Positions 9,397 through 18,540 of a DNA stretch of 64,000 bases are shown one piece after another. Source of the DNA: UBA4644 sp034933145. Lineage in GTDB: Bacteria; Bacillota; Clostridia; Oscillospirales; Butyricicoccaceae. Within the stretch, counting starts at the first letter, position 1. Each line of letters opens with the position of its first letter. The notes below the pieces were generated by a model. The model was given only the letters and a program-made list of their open reading frames with translations. It was not told where the DNA came from and searched no databases. The position numbers and the translations under genes were made by a program. The stretch lies in contig JAYFOA010000031.1 of NCBI GenBank assembly GCA_034933145.1, forward strand, positions 22,698 to 86,697, read 5' to 3'.

Positions 9397-10692
9397 ATGA
9401 AGGCATTCTGCGGTAAGCTGGAACGCTTTTTCCTGTTTTTTCTGTTTGTTAATCCGTTTCTCGATATTTTTGGTGGCATATATACCAAAATGTCCGAGAC
9501 CTATGCACTGCCCGGCGTTTCGCCCAGCTTGCTGGCGCGGATGCTGGTGCTGCTGGTAATGGCCTTTTACCTATTGGCAAAGAGAGATTGGAAAGCGGTG
9601 CTGACCGTTTTGCCGGTGGGCATCGTATTTGTCGTCTCTTTTTTGCTGGAGGTACAGGACTTTTATGCCGTCGACCTAAGCAGTGATGTGCAGTATATCA
9701 TCCGCTTTGGCTTCAACCTGGCGGCCCTTTTATGCTATACGCGGGTGTTCAAGGACAGCGGCATTTCGAAAAGTGAGCTGCTTACCCTGTTTGACCGCTG
9801 CTTCCGTTTTTCGGCGGCGATGCTTTCGTTGGCCGTCGTGCTTCCTTATCTGTTCGGCGTAGGTTATTATACTTATGGAGATCGGTTCGGCTTCCGCGGC
9901 TGCCGGGGCTTTTTCTACTCCGGCAATGACATCACCGCTGTGTTGATGCTGCTGCTTCCGCTATCGATCGCATCCTTTTACAGGGTGGTAAATCTCCGGG
10001 GCGGTGTATGGCGCTGGCTATGCTATGTGCTGCCGCCAGCCTTTACTGTGGCGGCGCTGCTCCTGATCGGAACAAAGACCGCGTTTTTGGGATTGGGCTT
10101 TATTTTGGTCGTGATGCTCGGCTGGGCGCTGTGGCGGGCGATTGTAAAAAAAGAGCGGAATCCTGTACTCCGGTTTTTGTGCATACTGGTCGGCGTATTT
10201 CTGACATTGCTGGTACTCAAGCTATTCGCCCCCACCGACGTGGCGACTACCATCATCCAATCCATCGAGCATCCGGCCGTAGTAGCGCCGAGCGCGGGTG
10301 TGCTAAACTCCATCCTCAGTGGACGGCAGTATAAGCTGGCGAATGCCTTCCGTATGTGGAAGGAGAGCCTGCCGCTGTCAGCACTATTCGGCGTCGGCCG
10401 GGGAACACAGGAAAAAGTCATTGAGATGGACATTCTTGAGGTGTTCTTCTATTATGGTGTGCTGGGCTTTATTGCGATGCTGTGGCTTTATTTCCGGGAG
10501 GGCGTGCGGCTGGTCGGAAACGTGTTTCGGCGCTTTGATGTCCAGGGACTGGCGCTGCTGGCTGGAGTCGGGCTGTGCACCGGGTACCTGTTGATTGCAG
10601 GACATGTACTGTTCTCCGTGACCTCCGGCTTCTGGTATGCGCTGTTGTTGGCGTATGCGGCGCTGTATTACCGAAAGGAAGAAATCATTTAA
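9397..10692 (+). CDS. O-antigen ligase / Wzy-like polytopic membrane protein
   Basis: The 431-residue protein has about 11-12 hydrophobic segments and a longer soluble loop at about 290-345 between late helices, the typical layout of the Wzy_C (O-antigen ligase/polymerase) family. A GTKTAFLGLG stretch precedes the loop. In a Gram-positive such proteins join or polymerise surface glycans or wall polymers; the substrate here is unknown. I place the start at ATG 9397 because GGGAG sits 8 bases upstream; an earlier ATG at 9349 has no such site. It follows the methyltransferase by 67 bases. Confidence 0.8.
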   Translation: MKAFCGKLERFFLFFLFVNPFLDIFGGIYTKMSETYALPGVSPSLLARMLVLLVMAFYLLAKRDWKAVLTVLPVGIVFVVSFLLEVQDFYAVDLSSDVQYIIRFGFNLAALLCYTRVFKDSGISKSELLTLFDRCFRFSAAMLSLAVVLPYLFGVGYYTYGDRFGFRGCRGFFYSGNDITAVLMLLLPLSIASFYRVVNLRGGVWRWLCYVLPPAFTVAALLLIGTKTAFLGLGFILVVMLGWALWRAIVKKERNPVLRFLCILVGVFLTLLVLKLFAPTDVATTIIQSIEHPAVVAPSAGVLNSILSGRQYKLANAFRMWKESLPLSALFGVGRGTQEKVIEMDILEVFFYYGVLGFIAMLWLYFREGVRLVGNVFRRFDVQGLALLAGVGLCTGYLLIAGHVLFSVTSGFWYALLLAYAALYYRKEEII

Positions 10693-10851
10693 AAAATCGC
10701 GTTTATTTAAGGTCGCGGAGTGACCACAATTCTCTGTTCGCTGCCGGATGTGCGCGACTCGTATGAAGCGGCCAGAATATATGAAAAGCAGGATGGAACA
10801 TAGATTTTTCATACCCGTTTCGGACAGCTGTGATCCTTTGGCGAGTGTAAA

Positions 10852-10890
10852 AAGTAAGGCGGACGGCCCATAGGGCCGTCCGCCTTACTT
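10852..10890. terminator. Bidirectional terminator between convergent genes
   Basis: An 18-bp perfect stem with an ATA loop (arms AAGTAAGGCGGACGGCCC and its complement) lies between the convergent O-antigen-ligase-like and rubrerythrin genes. On the minus strand it is followed by a T-run. Confidence 0.85.
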
Positions 10891-10901
10891 TGATATTTGG
10901 C

Positions 10902-11441
10902 TTAATAATTTTCGCTGCGAAGCTGAAAATAGCTCTGTGGATGCTGGCAGACCGGGCAGATCTCCGGTGCGGTCTTGCCAATGACCACATGACCACAGTT
11001 TAGGCACTGCCATACGGCGTCTCCGTCCTTGGAAAATACCAGTTTTCCCTTTACGTTTTCCAGAAGCTTAAGATAGCGCTCCTCATGCAGCTTTTCCACA
11101 GAGGCGACACCTTCGAACTGCTTGGCGATCTCGTCAAACCCCTCTTCCCGCGCGGTGCGGGCAAAGCCGGCGTACATATCGGTCCATTCATAGTGTTCGC
11201 CGTCGGCCGCGGCCTGAAGATTCTCTTCCGTGGAACCGATTCCGTTATGCAGCAGCTTGTACCATAGCTTGGCATGCTCTTTTTCATTTCCCGCGGTTTC
11301 TGCAAAGATATTGGCAATCTGCTCATAGCCGTCTTTGCGCGCCTTGGAAGAGAAGTAATTATACTTTGTAAACGCCATGGACTCACCGGAAAAAGCGGCC
11401 ATCAGGTTTGCCTCAGTCTTGCTGCCTTTCAGATCTTTCAT
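10902..11441 (-). CDS. rbr: Rubrerythrin
   Basis: Rubrerythrin reduces hydrogen peroxide in the cytoplasm of anaerobes. The 179-residue protein has an N-terminal ferritin-like four-helix domain with the di-iron ligand motifs (including AGNEKEHAKLWY and the second-half EKLHEERY) and a C-terminal rubredoxin-like domain (about 140-179) with two Cys pairs, CLNCGH and CPVCQHP. Length and domain order match classical rubrerythrin. AAAGGAG lies 8 bases before the ATG. It is a single-gene unit, ended by the strong hairpin just downstream. Confidence 0.97.
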   Translation of the reverse strand: MKDLKGSKTEANLMAAFSGESMAFTKYNYFSSKARKDGYEQIANIFAETAGNEKEHAKLWYKLLHNGIGSTEENLQAAADGEHYEWTDMYAGFARTAREEGFDEIAKQFEGVASVEKLHEERYLKLLENVKGKLVFSKDGDAVWQCLNCGHVVIGKTAPEICPVCQHPQSYFQLRSENY

Positions 11442-11493
11442 ACGGACACTCCTTTCAAAATTTAAGAACTATTCTTGATTTTATATTAATAGT

Positions 11494-12423
11494 TTACTCG
11501 GAGCCGGAGGGATTGTCAAGCCGGTATTTTGGACCGGAAAAGCTGGCGCCTATGGCACCCAGTACAATAACCACCGCGCCGAGTGCCTGTAAAATGGTAA
11601 AGCTTTCATGCAGGAAGAGGAGGCCGGCCAGAATAGAGACCACCGTGATCAGGTTGCCCAATGGCGCTATCACGGGTGCCGGTACACGGGACAGGGCGTA
11701 ATTCATCAGCAGAAATGCACCGACTGAACATACGCCGGAAAGGAAGGAGACAGCCAGCCAAAACTTGCCGCTTGCGAGCGGAGCAAGCACGAGGCCGGAG
11801 AAATCCGAGCGGGTGAACCAAAGAGCCATGGGCGTAAAAACTACTGCGCCCATCCCCAGCATGAAATAGGTCTGCTCAAACGCGTCAAAGGAATAGGAGG
11901 TCTTCCGGCTGAGAACATTATAAAGACCACCCGACAGCACCGCACCCAGCAACAGAACGATGCCCACCGGCTTGACCTCGCCGCCGATGCCGCCCAAGCT
12001 CGTCATCACCGCGCCGGCCACCGAGAGGACAGTAAACAATTTTTGCCGCAGGTTTGTATGTTCCCCGAGCATAACTGCCGAAAGAATCAGCGACAGGATA
12101 GGAATCAGGGCGATCATTGTTCCGGCAAAGGATGAGGTACTGTTTTCAATGCCGTAGCTTTCGCAGAGAAAGTAGCAGACCGGCTGTACTAGGCCAAGCG
12201 CCAGAAGCTGTTTCCAGGGCCGTCCCCGAAGGGTAAACGTCTTCTTGCGAAGAACCAGGGCAACATTCATCAGCGTGAATGCGGTTAGGAACCGAACCGC
12301 CAGCAGAACCGGCGGAAGAGCGGCTTCAAACGCCAATTTGGTAAAGAGAAACGAGAATCCCCAGGAGATGCTGCAGAAAACAGTGCAGAGCAGCGCAACG
12401 GTACGGGCGGATAGTTTTTTCAT
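11494..12423 (-). CDS. EamA-family (DMT) transporter
   Basis: The 309-residue protein has ten hydrophobic segments arranged as two EamA repeats (first repeat starting at SISWGFSFLFTKLAFE, second at about residue 155). This is the standard architecture of drug/metabolite exporters that move amino acids or other small metabolites. The substrate cannot be read from the sequence. GAGGA lies 7 bases before the ATG. It is transcribed away from the lipid-kinase operon, with which it shares the 12424-12564 intergenic region. Confidence 0.88.
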   Translation of the reverse strand: MKKLSARTVALLCTVFCSISWGFSFLFTKLAFEAALPPVLLAVRFLTAFTLMNVALVLRKKTFTLRGRPWKQLLALGLVQPVCYFLCESYGIENSTSSFAGTMIALIPILSLILSAVMLGEHTNLRQKLFTVLSVAGAVMTSLGGIGGEVKPVGIVLLLGAVLSGGLYNVLSRKTSYSFDAFEQTYFMLGMGAVVFTPMALWFTRSDFSGLVLAPLASGKFWLAVSFLSGVCSVGAFLLMNYALSRVPAPVIAPLGNLITVVSILAGLLFLHESFTILQALGAVVIVLGAIGASFSGPKYRLDNPSGSE

Positions 12424-12510
12424 TGACAGATCCTCTTCGGCAGAGTTTAGTATAAGAAACGCAATGAAAATTATTATACCTGAACCCGCTGTGGGTTACA
12501 ATGCCTTAGC

Positions 12511-12539
12511 TTGACTTTTATACCCGCATAAGGTAAAAT
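12511..12539 (+). promoter_or_regulatory. SigA-type promoter for the lipid-kinase operon
   Basis: TTGACT and TAAAAT are spaced by 17 bases and lie 25 bases before the lipid-kinase start. This is the only clear promoter seen ahead of the long plus-strand run that follows. Confidence 0.7.
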
Positions 12540-12564
12540 TCATCAAATGAGGTGAGCGCTCATT

Positions 12565-13482
12565 ATGACTGAAAAAAAGAAACTTTTATTGCTTATCAAT
12601 CCGCACGCGGGAAAGTCTGCCGTGCGGAATAAGCTGCTGGGCATTGTCGACCGGTTTGTTAAGGGCGGATATGAGGTATCCGTTTATATTACCCAACGCT
12701 CCGGTGAACTGCCGGATGTGGTGGCAAAACAGGCCGCAAATTTTAACATGGTGGTGTGCAGCGGCGGTGACGGAACGCTGAACGAGACGGTCAATGGACT
12801 TATGCGCTGTGAAACGCCGCCGGCGCTGGGCTATATTCCGGCCGGAACCACCAACGACTTCGCGGCCAGTTTTTCATTGCCGCGCAATATGGAGGCGGCG
12901 GCGGAAGTGGCAATGGAGGGTCAGCTGGTTTATTTTGATGTGGGGAAGTTTAACAACTCCTACTTTGCCTATGTTGCCGCCTTCGGGGCCTTTACCGATG
13001 TGCCTTATGTCACGCCGCAGGAGACCAAAAACGCTTTGGGAAAACTGGCCTATCTGCTGGAGGGTGCCCGCCGTCTACCGACCATTCAAGCATATCCTAT
13101 TCGGCTGGAATATGACGGCGGTGTTATTGAGGACGACATTCTGGTCGGCGTTGTCAGCAACAGCCGTTATGTGGCCGGCCTTCCGATGGGCGAGCGCAAC
13201 GACGCATCCATGTGCGACGGGCTGATGGAGGTTATCCTCGTCAAAAAGCCGGGGAATGCGTTGGAGCTGACCCCGCTCATCAATACCTTTCTGATGGGAG
13301 AAATGGAATCCGACCTTGTGTATACTTTTAAGACGCAGTCGCTCCACCTCCATTCTGAGGTGCCGATCTCTTGGACATTGGACGGCGAGTACGGCGGCCA
13401 GCGCACCGACGTCATAATTGAAAACCAGAAAGAGGCGCTGGGCATCATGGCGCCCGCCGAGGCCTCCAAAACAAGACGATGA
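12565..13482 (+). CDS. Diacylglycerol/lipid kinase family protein (YegS/DgkB-like)
   Basis: The 305-residue protein belongs to the DAGK_cat family. It starts with the nucleotide-binding LLINPHAGKSAVRNK and carries the hallmark CSGGDGTLNETVNGL near residue 73 and PAGTTNDFAASF near residue 95, followed by the beta-sandwich C-terminal domain. Family members phosphorylate diacylglycerol or similar lipids with ATP at the membrane; the exact lipid is unknown. GAGGTGAG lies ahead of the ATG. The stop overlaps the next start by 4 bases (ATGA), so it is coupled to the ATP-grasp gene. Confidence 0.92.
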   Translation: MTEKKKLLLLINPHAGKSAVRNKLLGIVDRFVKGGYEVSVYITQRSGELPDVVAKQAANFNMVVCSGGDGTLNETVNGLMRCETPPALGYIPAGTTNDFAASFSLPRNMEAAAEVAMEGQLVYFDVGKFNNSYFAYVAAFGAFTDVPYVTPQETKNALGKLAYLLEGARRLPTIQAYPIRLEYDGGVIEDDILVGVVSNSRYVAGLPMGERNDASMCDGLMEVILVKKPGNALELTPLINTFLMGEMESDLVYTFKTQSLHLHSEVPISWTLDGEYGGQRTDVIIENQKEALGIMAPAEASKTRR

Positions 13483-14594
13483 ATGTATTGGTGACCGATC
13501 TCCGCTACCGGATGGCTCTGGCGGCGGTGCGGGATCTGGCAGATGCAGGTCATACGGTGTATGGGCTGCACTTTGGCTCCAATACGCCGCCACCGGCGGC
13601 GCTTAGCCGCTGTCTTGCCGGCTGGACGGCTGCAGAGGATACGGAGGGCGCATCCCGTGCCGAGGCCACCCGCAGGGAGGCCGAACGGCGCAGCGCGGTA
13701 ATTTTCCCCGTTGGGGCAAAAACCATCGCTGCGTTGGCGGAGCAGCCGGAGTCCAGCGCTTTGGTCCCGACGCCGACGCAGCTGTGTCTGGCCGGGGACA
13801 AGGCGCGTGTGCTGGCCCTGGCCGAACAACTGGGGGTAGAGACGCCCCGGAGTTGGGACATGCCTGCGGCGGCGACGCTGCCTGCCGTGGTCAAATACCG
13901 GGACGGCGAACGGTTGGCCCTGCACGCCGCGCAGCGGTATGCTGTCTGCGGGGATCGGGCGCAGCTGGAAAATACGTGGGAGCGGATGTGCGGATATGCC
14001 GCCGCGCACGGGCAGGAGCCTCCGCTGATCCAGGAATATATCGACGGCGACGGGTTTGGTGTTTCCTGCGTATTCGACCGGGAGAGCCGGCCGGTGTCAA
14101 TTATCTGTCATCGCCGGCTGCGGGAATACCCGATTACCGGCGGGCCGTCCGCTACCTGTGAGACGATTTGGGACGACGGATTGGTGCGGCGGGCGCTGAC
14201 ACTGCTGAGTGCTCTTGAATGGCGCGGCATCGCCATGGTGGAATTCCGCGGTACGATCAACCGGCCCGTATTGATGGAGATCAACCCCCGTATATGGGGT
14301 ACCTTTCCACTGACACGGGTGAGCAAAAGCGGTTTTTCAGATGCGTATGTCCGTGCCGCGAAAGGTGAGCAGCTGCAGGGAAATGCAGGCCCGTCATATG
14401 AAACGGGCGTAAAGATGGGGTTTTGCCTGTCCAATCTGGCGGCAGCCGCCGCCTATCTGACGCGACTGCATCTAGCTAAAGGATTTTCCGCTATACACGA
14501 TGCCTTTTCTCTGCCTGACGGCGTGCTGGAAAGCACGGACCGGAGGCCGGGGTACGCTTATCTCCGGCAGGCGCTGCTACGGCGGGAACGGTAG
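13479..14594 (+). CDS. ATP-grasp domain protein (carboxylate-amine ligase type)
   Basis: The 371-residue protein begins with a Rossmann-like pre-ATP-grasp domain (MNVLVTDLRYRMALAAVRDL) and continues into an ATP-grasp fold, with LIQEYIDGDGFGVSCVF near residue 185 and the metal-binding end motif FRGTINRPVLMEINPRIWG near residue 255. Such enzymes join a carboxylate to an amine or similar nucleophile through an acyl-phosphate. The substrate is not evident. It overlaps the lipid-kinase gene and precedes PHP and polysaccharide-deacetylase genes, so a role in a small envelope or metabolite-modification pathway is possible but unproved. Confidence 0.88.
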   Translation: MNVLVTDLRYRMALAAVRDLADAGHTVYGLHFGSNTPPPAALSRCLAGWTAAEDTEGASRAEATRREAERRSAVIFPVGAKTIAALAEQPESSALVPTPTQLCLAGDKARVLALAEQLGVETPRSWDMPAAATLPAVVKYRDGERLALHAAQRYAVCGDRAQLENTWERMCGYAAAHGQEPPLIQEYIDGDGFGVSCVFDRESRPVSIICHRRLREYPITGGPSATCETIWDDGLVRRALTLLSALEWRGIAMVEFRGTINRPVLMEINPRIWGTFPLTRVSKSGFSDAYVRAAKGEQLQGNAGPSYETGVKMGFCLSNLAAAAAYLTRLHLAKGFSAIHDAFSLPDGVLESTDRRPGYAYLRQALLRRER

Positions 14595-14743
14595 ATGTTG
14601 TTACCGTGTACTGTGCGGATCGCCGGAAGTCCGGGCCATTGACGTGACGCGGCAGGTTTCTAAACCGACCGGGCAGACCTGTGTTTTCGCCCGATGCTCG
14701 GGAAAATATACATCTGCCGCCCCGTGCGGGGACGGGGGAAATT

Positions 14744-15550
14744 ATGCAGCAGCGATTTGATCTGCACATTCACAGCCAATATTCCTATGATTGCGAGACC
14801 CCGCTGGCGGCGATCTTTGAAAGTGCACGCCGGCAGGGTCTTTCAGGCGTTGCCATCGCCGATCATGACAGCTTTTCCGGATCGGAAGAAGCTCTTGGAC
14901 ATGCGCCGGCAGGGCTTTTGATCATTCCCGCCGTGGAATTGAGCACCGAACGGGGACATATTTTATGTTATTTTCTAAAAGAAGATCCGCAGAAAGCCGG
15001 GCTTCGGAAAAATACCGAGGGCTTTTTTCCGTTCCGGGAGGTGTGTGCTTTCGCTGTGAGCCAGGATGCACTGCTGTTTGCGGCACATCCCTATCGCGGT
15101 CACCGGTTTTCTGAGACGATGCTGCCGGATCTTTGTGGTGTGGAGGCCTTTAACGGCGGCAATACCGGCCGGAAGCAGCGGGCTAACGATCAGGCTATGA
15201 TGCTGGCAGAACGAAAACATTTGCCGGTATCAGCGGGCAGCGACGCCCACCTGCTCTGGCAGATCGGGACCGTCGCCCGGATTTTTGACCTGCCTGCCGG
15301 TGCCTCGCTCACAGACCTGCGGCGGGAGCTGGCGGTACCGGGCGGACGCATCAGCGGCAGGTATTCCCCGATGACGGGGGAGGCACTTTTTTATGCCAAA
15401 TGGCATTTTCAACGGGGAGAATACCGGCGCGCCCTGCGGCAATGCGGCAAGGCGGCAGCGGGCTGCGTGCTTGATCCTCTGGCTCCGCTGCGGTCCGATA
15501 CCCGGTGCATTGCCCGCGGTGCAGTCTTTGAGATTGGGGGAAGCATATGA
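14744..15550 (+). CDS. PHP-domain metal-dependent phosphoesterase
   Basis: The 268-residue protein carries the PHP motifs in order: DLHIHSQYSYDCETPL at the N terminus (metal-binding HxH), IADHDSFSG near residue 40, AAHPYRGHRF near 110 and AGSDAHLLWQIG near 165. The family hydrolyses phosphoesters such as nucleoside bisphosphates, short RNAs or histidinol phosphate; this one resembles the stand-alone YciV/RnaAM-like group, but the substrate is not certain. I use ATG 14744, preceded by GGGGGAA, rather than an upstream frame extension at 14681. The stop overlaps the deacetylase start by 4 bases. Confidence 0.88.
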   Translation: MQQRFDLHIHSQYSYDCETPLAAIFESARRQGLSGVAIADHDSFSGSEEALGHAPAGLLIIPAVELSTERGHILCYFLKEDPQKAGLRKNTEGFFPFREVCAFAVSQDALLFAAHPYRGHRFSETMLPDLCGVEAFNGGNTGRKQRANDQAMMLAERKHLPVSAGSDAHLLWQIGTVARIFDLPAGASLTDLRRELAVPGGRISGRYSPMTGEALFYAKWHFQRGEYRRALRQCGKAAAGCVLDPLAPLRSDTRCIARGAVFEIGGSI

Positions 15551-16854
15551 TCCTCTACGATTGGGCAAGAAAGCTGAATCACCGGCGTAAGGCGCTGGTG
15601 CGGGAGCGGCAGGACCGTTTTCTTTCGCCGGTACGGCGCATCGAACGGGTGTATACGCGGGAGCGCGTTTGTGCCATGACCTTTGACGACGGTCCGATGG
15701 CCCTTCCCGCCAACCCCGATGTGGGCTCCGGCGTGCCGCTGACAAAACTGCTGGCCGACGCGCTGCTCGCATACGGCTTCCACGCTACCTTTGACGTGGT
15801 GGGTGATACTTCGGAGAATTATCCCGACACGGCGGGGAAACCCGGCGGGTTTTACTGGGGCGGGCTGGCTTTTGATCACTATCCACGGATCCAAGAAGAT
15901 GAACGCGGCGGCGCAAAAAATTGCCCGGAGCTCATCGATTATCTGCTGAAAAACGGGTTTGAGCTATCCAATCACGGCTACCGCCACCGGCTGTTTGGGT
16001 TTAGTCCGGTCTATCGGCAGCGGCGGCCGCTGCCCGACGCTGCGGCGGTAGAAGACGATTTGCGGACGCTACACCGGCTGCTGGAGACACAGTATCGGTA
16101 TACCCTCCGTCTGTCGCGTCCGCCGCATTATATCGATAATATCCGCGGCGGCCTCAGCGCTTATGACATCTATGAACTGATAGGGTATCAATACATGGCG
16201 GCCTCCTTCGACGGCGGCGGCTGGCTGCCCAAATCGGATTATGCCGCGGCAGTGGAGGCGATGGTTGCGCCGGTGCGTACGGCGCTGGTACGCGATGAAG
16301 ATTTTTTCTGCGGGCAGATCATTTTTCAGAAAGACGGCTGCGACATGAATGGACTGACACCGGTGGCCTCTGCCCTTCCGGAGCAACTCCGACTGCTGGC
16401 GGAGCACGGCTACCGCGTTGTGCCGGTGGGGGAGCTGCTGCGTCTCGCACCCTTTGCCGACCTGCCGGCGACCGACCCCTGTTTCGAGGCGGCTCGTACG
16501 CTGGCGGAGCTGAACGTCCCCGTGGCCTTCCGTATGAACGACGTGCGGCCGGATGAGCCGTTGCTGTGGGGGCAGCTCTGCATGATGCTGTGCCCGCCTG
16601 ACCAGCGGCGGGAGCGCGTTCACGCCCGCATGGCGGGAAGACGGAAGCTAGGCCGCCTGAGCACGAAACATCCTTATGCCGGCGCATTGTTCTGGGCCGA
16701 CGGGTTGGGGATCGTGCGGGACATTGCCGCGTCGGTGACCGGAGATGATTTTGCCGCGCTGTGCGCCGCGGCGGGTCTGCGGGAGCCCCCGCTGAAGCGG
16801 GCGTATACCCGTCGGGAGGGTATTCTTTTGACAGAAGAGATGCTGCGCAAATAG
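15547..16854 (+). CDS. Polysaccharide deacetylase family protein (NodB-like)
   Basis: The 435-residue protein has a NodB-homology domain with the catalytic AMTFDDGPMALP near residue 40, the zinc-binding region SNHGYRHRLF (HxxxH) near residue 140 and SRPPHYIDNI near residue 190. The family removes acetyl groups from sugars. No signal peptide or membrane segment is visible, so a cytoplasmic substrate or unusual export is implied. A C-terminal extension of roughly 130 residues beyond the NodB fold has no family I recognise. It overlaps the PHP gene (ATGA). Confidence 0.85.
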   Translation: MILYDWARKLNHRRKALVRERQDRFLSPVRRIERVYTRERVCAMTFDDGPMALPANPDVGSGVPLTKLLADALLAYGFHATFDVVGDTSENYPDTAGKPGGFYWGGLAFDHYPRIQEDERGGAKNCPELIDYLLKNGFELSNHGYRHRLFGFSPVYRQRRPLPDAAAVEDDLRTLHRLLETQYRYTLRLSRPPHYIDNIRGGLSAYDIYELIGYQYMAASFDGGGWLPKSDYAAAVEAMVAPVRTALVRDEDFFCGQIIFQKDGCDMNGLTPVASALPEQLRLLAEHGYRVVPVGELLRLAPFADLPATDPCFEAARTLAELNVPVAFRMNDVRPDEPLLWGQLCMMLCPPDQRRERVHARMAGRRKLGRLSTKHPYAGALFWADGLGIVRDIAASVTGDDFAALCAAAGLREPPLKRAYTRREGILLTEEMLRK

Positions 16855-16902
16855 GCAACCCACCGGAAGGCAGGCATACGGACAGAGAATTTAGGAGCGG
16901 AT

Positions 16903-17280
16903 ATGGTGCGACTTCCCAATTGGAAACCGAACAGACGTGATTGGCTGCTGTGTGCGGCGGTGGTGCTGTGTGCGCTGCTGCTGGGCTGGCGGCTCTGGTT
17001 TTCACCCGCCGGGGGCGACGGGACGGTGGTCGTGCTACAGGACGGGGCCGTACTGGCACGCCTGCCGCTTAAAACGGATACCACGTATGTGGTAGAGGGC
17101 ACGTATGAAAACGTGATTCGGGTTAAAGACGGAAAGGTCTTCATCGAATCATCCACCTGTCCCGGGCAGGATTGCGTACATCAGGGTGCCGTTTCCCGGC
17201 CCGGCAGCAGTATCGTCTGTCTGCCTAATCATGTCGCCGTCTACATCGAGGGTGGCGACGCAGACGTAATTGTCGGGTGA
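16903..17280 (+). CDS. NusG domain II-containing extracytoplasmic protein
   Basis: The 125-residue protein has an N-terminal membrane anchor (about residues 11-32, DWLLCAAVVLCALLLGWRLW) followed by a small beta-barrel of the NusG_II type. The conserved SSTCPGQDCVHQGAVS near residue 84 contains two cysteines, and IVCLPNHVAVYI follows. Despite the name it is not transcription factor NusG. In Clostridia it is often encoded next to a Gx transporter gene, as here, which suggests a shared but undefined envelope or redox role. GGAG lies 9 bases before the ATG. Confidence 0.88.
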   Translation: MVRLPNWKPNRRDWLLCAAVVLCALLLGWRLWFSPAGGDGTVVVLQDGAVLARLPLKTDTTYVVEGTYENVIRVKDGKVFIESSTCPGQDCVHQGAVSRPGSSIVCLPNHVAVYIEGGDADVIVG

Positions 17281-17284
17281 GCGT

Positions 17285-17815
17285 ATGAAGATTGCAAAAC
17301 AACTGGCGCTGTGCGCCGTTTTGACCGCGCTGGCGCTGGCGCTGTCTTATTTTGAGCGGCTGCTGCCGCTGCAGCTGCTGGTGCCCCTTCCGGGGATCAA
17401 GCTGGGCCTGGCAAATATCGTGACGCTGTTTGCCTTATGTTTTCTAGGCCCGTGGCCGGCGCTGTGGGTACTGCTGGCCCGCTGTTTTCTGGGAGGCCTG
17501 TTTGCCGGCAGCTTGTCGGGGCTCTGGTTTTCGCTGGGCGGCGGACTGCTGGCCCTGCTGTGCATGACGCTGGCACGCCGGACACGCCTGTCTGTCTACG
17601 GTATCAGCGTCTGCGGCGCGGCGGCCCACAATGTGGGACAGATCGCCGCAGCTGCCGTAGCGTTGAAAACGGCGGCAGTCGTCAATTATTTGCCGGCGCT
17701 GCTGCTGGCAGCGGTCGTTTCCGGTCTTTTGACAGGTGCGGCGGCAGCCGGGGTATTCCGCGCTTTTTCTCACGATGCACAACTGCAAAGGTTATTGGAT
17801 TGGGGGAAATCATGA
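17285..17815 (+). CDS. Gx transporter family protein (heptaprenyl-diphosphate synthase component I-like)
   Basis: The 176-residue protein is strongly hydrophobic, with five or six membrane segments and the family signature PLPGIKLGLANIVTLFALCF near residue 35. Members are often annotated as heptaprenyl diphosphate synthase component I, but the sequence looks like an integral membrane transporter (S-component-like), so I keep the neutral name. The start is ATG 17285, with GGGTGAG just ahead; this site overlaps the end of the NusG-II gene, whose stop is at 17280. It overlaps the HAD gene by 4 bases. Confidence 0.85.
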   Translation: MKIAKQLALCAVLTALALALSYFERLLPLQLLVPLPGIKLGLANIVTLFALCFLGPWPALWVLLARCFLGGLFAGSLSGLWFSLGGGLLALLCMTLARRTRLSVYGISVCGAAAHNVGQIAAAAVALKTAAVVNYLPALLLAAVVSGLLTGAAAAGVFRAFSHDAQLQRLLDWGKS

Positions 17816-18495
17816 ATTATCCGTTGATTCTGCTGGATGCGGACGATACACTGCTGGATTTCGATCGGTCAGAGACCTGTGCCCTGTGCGACACGCTGGT
17901 TCGCTGCGGCCTTGTGCCGGACGACGCGGCGCTGGCGCGGTATAAGGCCGTCAATAAACGCTGGTGGCAGGCATTCGACCGGGGCGAGGTTACAAAGCCG
18001 GCATTGACCGTCGCCCGCTGGGCAGAGTTTCTGGAAGGCAGCGGCAATGCGTATGATCCCGCGGATGCCAACGCCTTTTATATGGAACGGCTGGGGGGCT
18101 ATTCCTTTACACTGCCGGGTGCAGAAGCACTGTGTGCTGCGCTGCGGACACGGGGATACCGTCTCGCGCTGGTGACCAACGGGACGGCGGAGGTACAGCG
18201 CCGGCGCTGGGGGGCGTCTCCGGCGGCAAGATATATCGACGCAGCCGACGTGTTCGTGTCCGAGCTGCTGGATTGCCAGAAGCCTGAACGGGCATTTTTC
18301 GACAAAGTTTTTTCCGCCCTGGGCGACCCGCCGCGGGAGGATTGCCTGATTGTGGGGGACAGCGAGACCAGCGACATGCAGGGCGGGAAAAACGCGGGAA
18401 TCGCCACCTGCTGGTACAATCCGGCAGGGAAAAAGGCGGCCGGTAACTGGACTTATGAAATTCAAAAGCTGGAAGAACTTTTGGACATTGTTTAA
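17812..18495 (+). CDS. HAD-superfamily hydrolase, YjjG-type nucleotidase
   Basis: The 227-residue protein has the HAD nucleophile motif LLDADDTLLDFDRSE at residues 5-20, motif II VTNGTAEVQRRR near 122, the lysine region DCQKPERAFF near 155 and the acidic motif IVGDSETSDMQGGKNAGI near 180. The helical cap and the DADDTLLDF signature match YjjG/YfnB, which dephosphorylate pyrimidine nucleoside monophosphates, possibly as housecleaning. ATG 17812 follows GGGGGAAA and overlaps the Gx gene stop (ATGA). Substrate specificity is inferred. Confidence 0.88.
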   Translation: MNYPLILLDADDTLLDFDRSETCALCDTLVRCGLVPDDAALARYKAVNKRWWQAFDRGEVTKPALTVARWAEFLEGSGNAYDPADANAFYMERLGGYSFTLPGAEALCAALRTRGYRLALVTNGTAEVQRRRWGASPAARYIDAADVFVSELLDCQKPERAFFDKVFSALGDPPREDCLIVGDSETSDMQGGKNAGIATCWYNPAGKKAAGNWTYEIQKLEELLDIV

Positions 18496-18540
18496 AAGAT
18501 AAAAGATAAACGCGGATATGAATTAAAAGGAGGCTGTTTT

